Source: Acinetobacter celticus (GTDB taxonomy: Bacteria; Pseudomonadota; Gammaproteobacteria; Pseudomonadales; Moraxellaceae). From it: a DNA stretch of 64,000 bases. Below, one piece after another: positions 59,901 to 64,000 of this stretch. The first letter of the stretch is position 1. Every line of letters starts with the position of its first letter. The position numbers and the translations under genes are program-made. A model generated the notes under the pieces. It ran no database searches. It saw nothing but the letters and a program-made list of their open reading frames with translations, and was not told where the DNA came from. Location: positions 124,001-188,000 of the forward strand of contig NZ_MBDL01000012.1 of the NCBI RefSeq assembly GCF_001707755.1, given 5' to 3'.

Positions 59901-61226
59901 ATGCTCAAATCAAAACAACTCACATTAGCGTTACTGATTAACGCAACTTTAATCTCAACTGCATTTGCAAGTGAACAAAGCGAATCTAAAGGCTTTGTAG
60001 AAGATGCTGAAGGCACTGTATTATTCCGTACCGGATACATTAATCGTGACAAAAAAGCACTCGGTGTAAAAGATCAAAGCTCTGCAGCTCAATCTGCAAT
60101 TTTTGATTTAGAGTCTGGCTATACAAAAGGTGTGGTTGGCTTTGGTGTCGGTGTTGTAGGCGATGCGTCTTTCAAACTTGGCGCCAACAAAAATGCCAGC
60201 AACAACATGATTCCACGTGAAACAGGTCTAAATAGCCAAGGCGAATTAGCAAAACAAGCTGGTGATACTTATGACCATTGGGCACGTGGTGGCGCAAATA
60301 TCAAAGCACGTATTTCAAATACTGAAGTGCGTTACGGTACACAAGTTTTAGACTTACCTGTTCTTGCTAGCAACACGGGTCGTATGGTTCCAGAATACTT
60401 TGAAGGTGTTTTAGTGACAAGCCGTGAAATTAATGGCTTGGAACTCACCGCGGGTAAATTTACTAAAAACCAAATGTCTGACCAAATCAACACCGATGGC
60501 AATGAATTAGACCGCGCAGTGGTTTGGGGTGCAAAATACAAATTGAGCGATGCCTTCAATGCATCTTACTTTGGCTTAGACAGCAAAAATAAATTAGACC
60601 GTCATTATCTTAATGCCAACTACAAGCAAGCTTTGGCAAACGGTAGCACATTGACTTATGACTTCAGTGGTTACCATACCGAATGGGACAAAGACGCCTC
60701 TACTTATTCATCAACACTTGGCAATGAAAATGTTGATGGCCGTAGCAATAATATTTGGGCAGTTTCAGGCGCTTATAACCAAGGCCCGCACAATATCATG
60801 TTGGCTTACCAACAAAATACGGGCAACACTGGTTACGACTACAACGTTAATGCGGATGGTTTCCAAAGTATTTACCTGCCTAACTCATATTTATCTGACT
60901 TTATTGGTAACCATGAAAAATCGGTACAAGTGCAGTACAACTTAGACTTCAGCACATTAGGCGTAGCGGGTTTAAATTGGACCACTGCTTATGTTTATGG
61001 CTGGGATATTAAAGCAGTCAAAAATGGTGTTCTTCTAAGCGACGACAACCAAGAACGTGAATTCTTTAACCAAGTGAAATATACCGTTCAAAGCGGTTTT
61101 GCCAAAGATGCCAGTCTACGTGTGCGTAATTCATATTACCGTACAAGTAATGACTACAACAAAACGTATATTGGTGACACCAATGAATGGCGCATTTTCT
61201 TAGATATTCCAGTGAAATTATTTTAA
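59901..61226 (+). CDS. OprD-family outer membrane porin
   Basis: A 441-residue substrate-specific channel of the OprD (Occ) family. It has a signal peptide (about 1-23, AFA-SEQSES), an 18-stranded barrel pattern, the N-terminal motif GTVLFRTGYINRDK and RGGANIKARISNTEVRYG, and a terminal Phe (PVKLF). Acinetobacter relatives (OccAB proteins) admit basic amino acids, sugars and some carbapenems. Which substrate this one carries cannot be told. AAGG lies 10 bases upstream of the ATG. Confidence 0.92.
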   Translation: MLKSKQLTLALLINATLISTAFASEQSESKGFVEDAEGTVLFRTGYINRDKKALGVKDQSSAAQSAIFDLESGYTKGVVGFGVGVVGDASFKLGANKNASNNMIPRETGLNSQGELAKQAGDTYDHWARGGANIKARISNTEVRYGTQVLDLPVLASNTGRMVPEYFEGVLVTSREINGLELTAGKFTKNQMSDQINTDGNELDRAVVWGAKYKLSDAFNASYFGLDSKNKLDRHYLNANYKQALANGSTLTYDFSGYHTEWDKDASTYSSTLGNENVDGRSNNIWAVSGAYNQGPHNIMLAYQQNTGNTGYDYNVNADGFQSIYLPNSYLSDFIGNHEKSVQVQYNLDFSTLGVAGLNWTTAYVYGWDIKAVKNGVLLSDDNQEREFFNQVKYTVQSGFAKDASLRVRNSYYRTSNDYNKTYIGDTNEWRIFLDIPVKLF

Positions 61227-61250
61227 TTTCATCGCATATTAAAGAACATA

Positions 61251-61280
61251 AAAAAACCTGCACATTGTGCAGGTTTTTTT
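61251..61280. terminator. bidirectional terminator between the porin gene and ppa
   Basis: AAAAAACCTGCAC/GTGCAGGTTTTTTT with loop ATT, between two convergent genes. Confidence 0.88.
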
Positions 61281-61324
61281 ATGACTCAACTTTGCAATCA
61301 AAGTTTAGTCATATCTCACTTCAA

Positions 61325-61861
61325 TTATTTGTTTGCTTCTTTATAAGCTTCAATTGAGCTTAAAACTTCTTGCTTAGCAACTTCAGAACCTTCCCAGCCA
61401 CTGAGTTTTACCCACTTGCCAGCTTCAAGGTCTTTATAATGAGCAAAGAAGTGTTCAACTTGTTTGATCAAAAGTTCTGGAAGATCGGTATATTCTTTAA
61501 CGTCTTTGTAAAGTGGCGTTAATTTGTCATGTGGCACTGCGATTAATTTCGCATCGATACCGCCATCATCTTCCATATTCAATTTGCCGACAGGGCGACA
61601 ACGAATTACAGAACCCGGTTCAACTGGGTACGGTGTTACAACCAATACGTCTAACGGGTCACCATCCAAAGATAACGTATTTGGAACATAACCATAGTTT
61701 GCTGGGTAGAACATTGCTGTACCCATAAAACGGTCTACAAATAATGCGTCAGAATCTTTATCAATTTCGTATTTAATTGGTGCTGCATTTGCAGGAATTT
61801 CAATAATAACATAGATGTCATTTGGTGCATCTTTACCCGCAGGGATATTGCTGTAGCTCAT
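61325..61861 (-). CDS. ppa: inorganic pyrophosphatase
   Basis: Hydrolyses pyrophosphate and so drives biosynthetic reactions. ATG at 61861 (178 residues, starting [18 protein letters not shown]) has AAGAG seven bases upstream; an in-frame ATG at 61903 is less likely. Family-I motifs are present: [26 protein letters not shown] and the metal-binding DGDPLDVLV. Confidence 0.95.
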   Translation of the reverse strand: MSYSNIPAGKDAPNDIYVIIEIPANAAPIKYEIDKDSDALFVDRFMGTAMFYPANYGYVPNTLSLDGDPLDVLVVTPYPVEPGSVIRCRPVGKLNMEDDGGIDAKLIAVPHDKLTPLYKDVKEYTDLPELLIKQVEHFFAHYKDLEAGKWVKLSGWEGSEVAKQEVLSSIEAYKEANK

Positions 61862-61979
61862 AGCATTGCTCTTTAACTGGTGAAATCTTTTAGACCGCCA
61901 CAATTATAACGGTTTTTGTCGGCTTTTTTTTGATTTTGCATTTCTGCATCAATATTTTCGTCTAAATATAAACAGTAGC

Positions 61980-62378
61980 TTAAACAATTTTAATAATCAG
62001 CAGTAACAAGCATACTGGACAAAGCATTGATAAAGTCCAGATAATTGAACGTAAAGTCGCCCAATTGGCCAAATAACAAATGCCGTAAATAATACGCAAA
62101 ATCAAATAGGCGATACCCAAAGTCATAATAAAGCTTTGAGGAATCACCATGTATTCAGCCATTAATACCGCAGCAATAAATAAAGGTAAGCTCTCGAAAC
62201 TATTCTGCTGCACCGCATTGGCACGACTGGCCAAGCCTGTGGTATTGGCTAAAAAACGTCTGGGATTTTGATTATCTTTCGCGCTAAAGCCCGATGCCTT
62301 TTTTGCAATCAAGGTGAAAACATAAGGCAATAAGCAAGCGCCTAAAATGAGATAGATGATCCCACTTATGCTCTGCAT
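61980..62378 (-). CDS. MAPEG-family membrane protein
   Basis: A 132-residue protein with four hydrophobic helices. The motif NPRRFL...ASRANAVQQNSFESLPLFIAAVL is the MAPEG signature (membrane-associated proteins in eicosanoid and glutathione metabolism), given here as RANAVQQNSFESLPLF. Bacterial members are mostly uncharacterised; some have glutathione transferase activity. It looks monocistronic. Confidence 0.87.
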   Translation of the reverse strand: MQSISGIIYLILGACLLPYVFTLIAKKASGFSAKDNQNPRRFLANTTGLASRANAVQQNSFESLPLFIAAVLMAEYMVIPQSFIMTLGIAYLILRIIYGICYLANWATLRSIIWTLSMLCPVCLLLLIIKIV

Positions 62379-62481
62379 ATTTTTTCTCTATAAAAATTTA
62401 TCACACATCATAGCATGGCAATTCATCAATAAATTTTGTTAAATAGAGCGTGTTTTTATTAATTGTGTATATAGGTCCAAT

Positions 62482-62862
62482 ATGGTCAGTCCAGATCAAA
62501 AAGTCATGCTCGATGTTTTGGAAAAGCAGCGCCAAAATCAGCTTCAAGTTGACCGCGTTTTGAAAATTGTGATGCCAGTGACCGCTTTTTTACTGACTGT
62601 GATCTGCGCCAACATGAATATTTGGTCAACTATTTTAACCTTTGTCATGTTGTGGGTCGCATTCTATGCCGTGGGCATTAAGCAATGGCCTTTATGGCAC
62701 TGGGTGATCGCCCTTTTAGTTTACTGTCTTATTGATAATGTTCTTAGCCATGGCACATTTAAACAAAACCAATTTAGTTTGCAATTTGGTGCAATGTTTA
62801 TCTTTTTGGGTATTTTTGGTGTTGGTCGCCGATACTTCGACCGTTGGTTAATGACAAAATAA
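62482..62862 (+). CDS. small inner-membrane protein of unknown function
   Basis: A 126-residue protein with about three to four hydrophobic segments (near 28-46, 48-66, 70-86 and 98-115) and a polar N terminus (DQKVMLDVLEKQRQNQLQVD) and a basic end. No known domain is recognised. ATG start, AGGT upstream, and a terminator after it support a real gene. Confidence 0.78.
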   Translation: MVSPDQKVMLDVLEKQRQNQLQVDRVLKIVMPVTAFLLTVICANMNIWSTILTFVMLWVAFYAVGIKQWPLWHWVIALLVYCLIDNVLSHGTFKQNQFSLQFGAMFIFLGIFGVGRRYFDRWLMTK

Positions 62863-62870
62863 ACCGCATA

Positions 62871-62897
62871 AAAAAAGCGCCTTTAGGCGCTTTTTTT
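62871..62897. terminator. bidirectional terminator between the small membrane gene and fadD
   Basis: AAAAAAGCGCC/GGCGCTTTTTT with loop TTTA between two convergent genes. Confidence 0.9.
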
Positions 62898-62907
62898 ATG
62901 CTTAAAA

Positions 62908-64000
62908 TTATACGGGTTTACGTAAATCTTTACGTAAAATTTTACCCACATTCGATTTTGGCAATTCATCCATAAATTCAACATAACGTGGACGTTTGTA
63001 GCCTGTTAGGTTTTCTTTTGCAAAGGCCAAAACTTCTTCTGTTGTTAGAGATGGGTCTTTCTTCACCACAAACAGTTTTGGTACTTCACCTGATTTTTCA
63101 TCAGGAACACCAATGGCCGCAACTTCAAGCACTTTAGGATGCTGTGAAATCACTTCTTCAATTTCAGAAGGGTAAACGTTAAATCCAGACACCAAAATCA
63201 TGTCCTTTTTACGGTCGACAATTTTAATATAACCGCGTGCATCCATCACACCAATGTCGCCTGTACGGAAGAAACCATGGGTCATAACTTTATCCGTTTC
63301 ATCTGGACGGTTCCAATACCCTTTCATGACTTGTGGGCCACGAATTGAAATTTCGCCCTGCTCACCCAATGCAACATCATTGCCATCATCATCTAAAATA
63401 GCCACATCAGTTAATGGCAATGGAATACCAATTGTGCCACTGAATTCCATTGATGCAGGTGGGTTTGCAGTCGCCACAGGTGAAGTTTCAGACAAGCCAT
63501 AACCTTCAATAATATTGGTGCCTGTAACTTTTTTCCATGCTTCAGCTGTAGATGGAAGCACGGCCATACCGCCACCCATCGCCATCTTCATTTTGCTGTG
63601 ATCAAGCTGTTTAAACTCTTCGTTGTTCACCAACGCATTAAACAAAGTATTCACGGCTGGGAAGAACGTCGGCTGATATTTGCGCAATTCTTTAATCACA
63701 GCAGGAAGGTCGCGCGGGTTTGGAATTAATACGTTGGCTTGACCTTTGTACATGCCATACAACGCACACACCATAAATGCAAAGATATGATACAACGGCA
63801 ATGCACAGAAGATACGGTCGTCAGGCTGACCATCCTGCTGGCCAAATTTACTTTGGAAAATACCGTCGCACTGCAACATGTTGGCAACTAAGTTACGATG
63901 CGTTAATTCTGCACCTTTCGAAACACCTGTTGTACCGCCGGTGTACTGAAGTACAGCGGTATCGCTTAATGTTAAGTTCGGACGTTTATAATTGCTGGCA
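62908..64000 (-). CDS. fadD: long-chain fatty-acid--CoA ligase (3' part of gene, ~364 residues)
   Basis: Activates fatty acids to acyl-CoA for beta-oxidation. The frame is open to the window edge; the start lies outside. The first visible residues read ASNYKRPNLTLSD, then the AMP-binding P-loop YTGGTTGVSKGA near 63910-63945. Further motifs are the A5 type EGYGLSETSP, the A7 type FRTGDIGVMD and the A8 type VDRKKDMILVSGFNVYPSEIE, and the catalytic Lys near the end is in LPKSNVGKILRKDLR. Sequence and length fit FadD; another acyl-CoA synthetase is possible. Confidence 0.92.
   Translation of the reverse strand, partial: ASNYKRPNLTLSDTAVLQYTGGTTGVSKGAELTHRNLVANMLQCDGIFQSKFGQQDGQPDDRIFCALPLYHIFAFMVCALYGMYKGQANVLIPNPRDLPAVIKELRKYQPTFFPAVNTLFNALVNNEEFKQLDHSKMKMAMGGGMAVLPSTAEAWKKVTGTNIIEGYGLSETSPVATANPPASMEFSGTIGIPLPLTDVAILDDDGNDVALGEQGEISIRGPQVMKGYWNRPDETDKVMTHGFFRTGDIGVMDARGYIKIVDRKKDMILVSGFNVYPSEIEEVISQHPKVLEVAAIGVPDEKSGEVPKLFVVKKDPSLTTEEVLAFAKENLTGYKRPRYVEFMDELPKSNVGKILRKDLRKPV

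Overview
The window is a stretch of ordinary chromosome from a low-GC gammaproteobacterium, almost certainly an Acinetobacter species. The base composition is about 40% G+C by eye. Supporting gene groups are pilB-pilC-pilD-coaE, tpiA-secG-tRNA-Leu(GAG)-tRNA-fMet-rimP-nusA-infB, xerD-dsbC-hom-thrC, a gacA-type regulator in front of pilS-pilR, nrdR-ribD-(DNA methyltransferase)-ribE, and an OprD-family porin. The species cannot be fixed without a search. I see no prophage, insertion sequence, CRISPR array, integron or toxin-antitoxin pair.

Layout. 1-5475 (minus strand) is a translation and transcription block: the 5' part of infB, nusA, rimP, three identical initiator tRNA genes, tRNA-Leu(GAG), secG and tpiA. 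5751-10214 (plus) holds the type IV pilus assembly genes pilB, pilC and pilD with coaE; coaE converges on an EamA transporter (minus), followed by rlmB and ppnP. 13000-16740 carries recN, yqgE, ruvX and an IclR-type regulator. phoU and a tolC-like gene lie on the minus strand to 18961. 19241-25730 (plus) has a lipoprotein gene, a TPP riboswitch with thiC, nudF, cpdA, dksA and gluQ. 25878-31004 (minus) has ftsW, murD and an iron uptake unit (feoA, feoB, a small Cys-rich membrane protein) behind a Fur-like site. 31176-35633 (plus) has xerD, a DsbC-like lipoprotein, hom and thrC. pbpG (minus) follows, then gacA-pilS-pilR (plus). An S41 peptidase gene, gpmI, lptG and lptF (minus) face pepA-holC and two unknown genes (plus). 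48961-55102 (minus) has a DedA gene, ribE, a DNA adenine methyltransferase, ribD, nrdR, amtB and glnK. ubiK and comM (plus) follow. The right end holds outer-membrane channels (two TorF-type and one OprD-type), ppa, a MAPEG gene, a small membrane protein and the 3' part of a fadD-like gene.

How the genes work together. The two pilus blocks fit one system: PilB/PilC/PilD build the pilus, while PilS/PilR would control it through sigma-54. ComM acts later, on DNA taken up through such pili. RimP, NusA, IF-2 and the initiator tRNAs form one translation-initiation unit. GlnK-AmtB handles ammonium, PhoU phosphate, FeoAB iron, and LptF/LptG export LPS/LOS.

I found no convincing unknown multi-gene system. 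The features most worth a second look are small: a palindromic terminator that encodes the same protein tail on both strands (coaE/EamA), an orphan DNA methyltransferase translationally coupled into the riboflavin operon, a hairpin hiding the gluQ ribosome-binding site, three identical initiator tRNA genes with an unusual U1-U72 mismatch, and unknown genes at 19241, 47754 and 48520.
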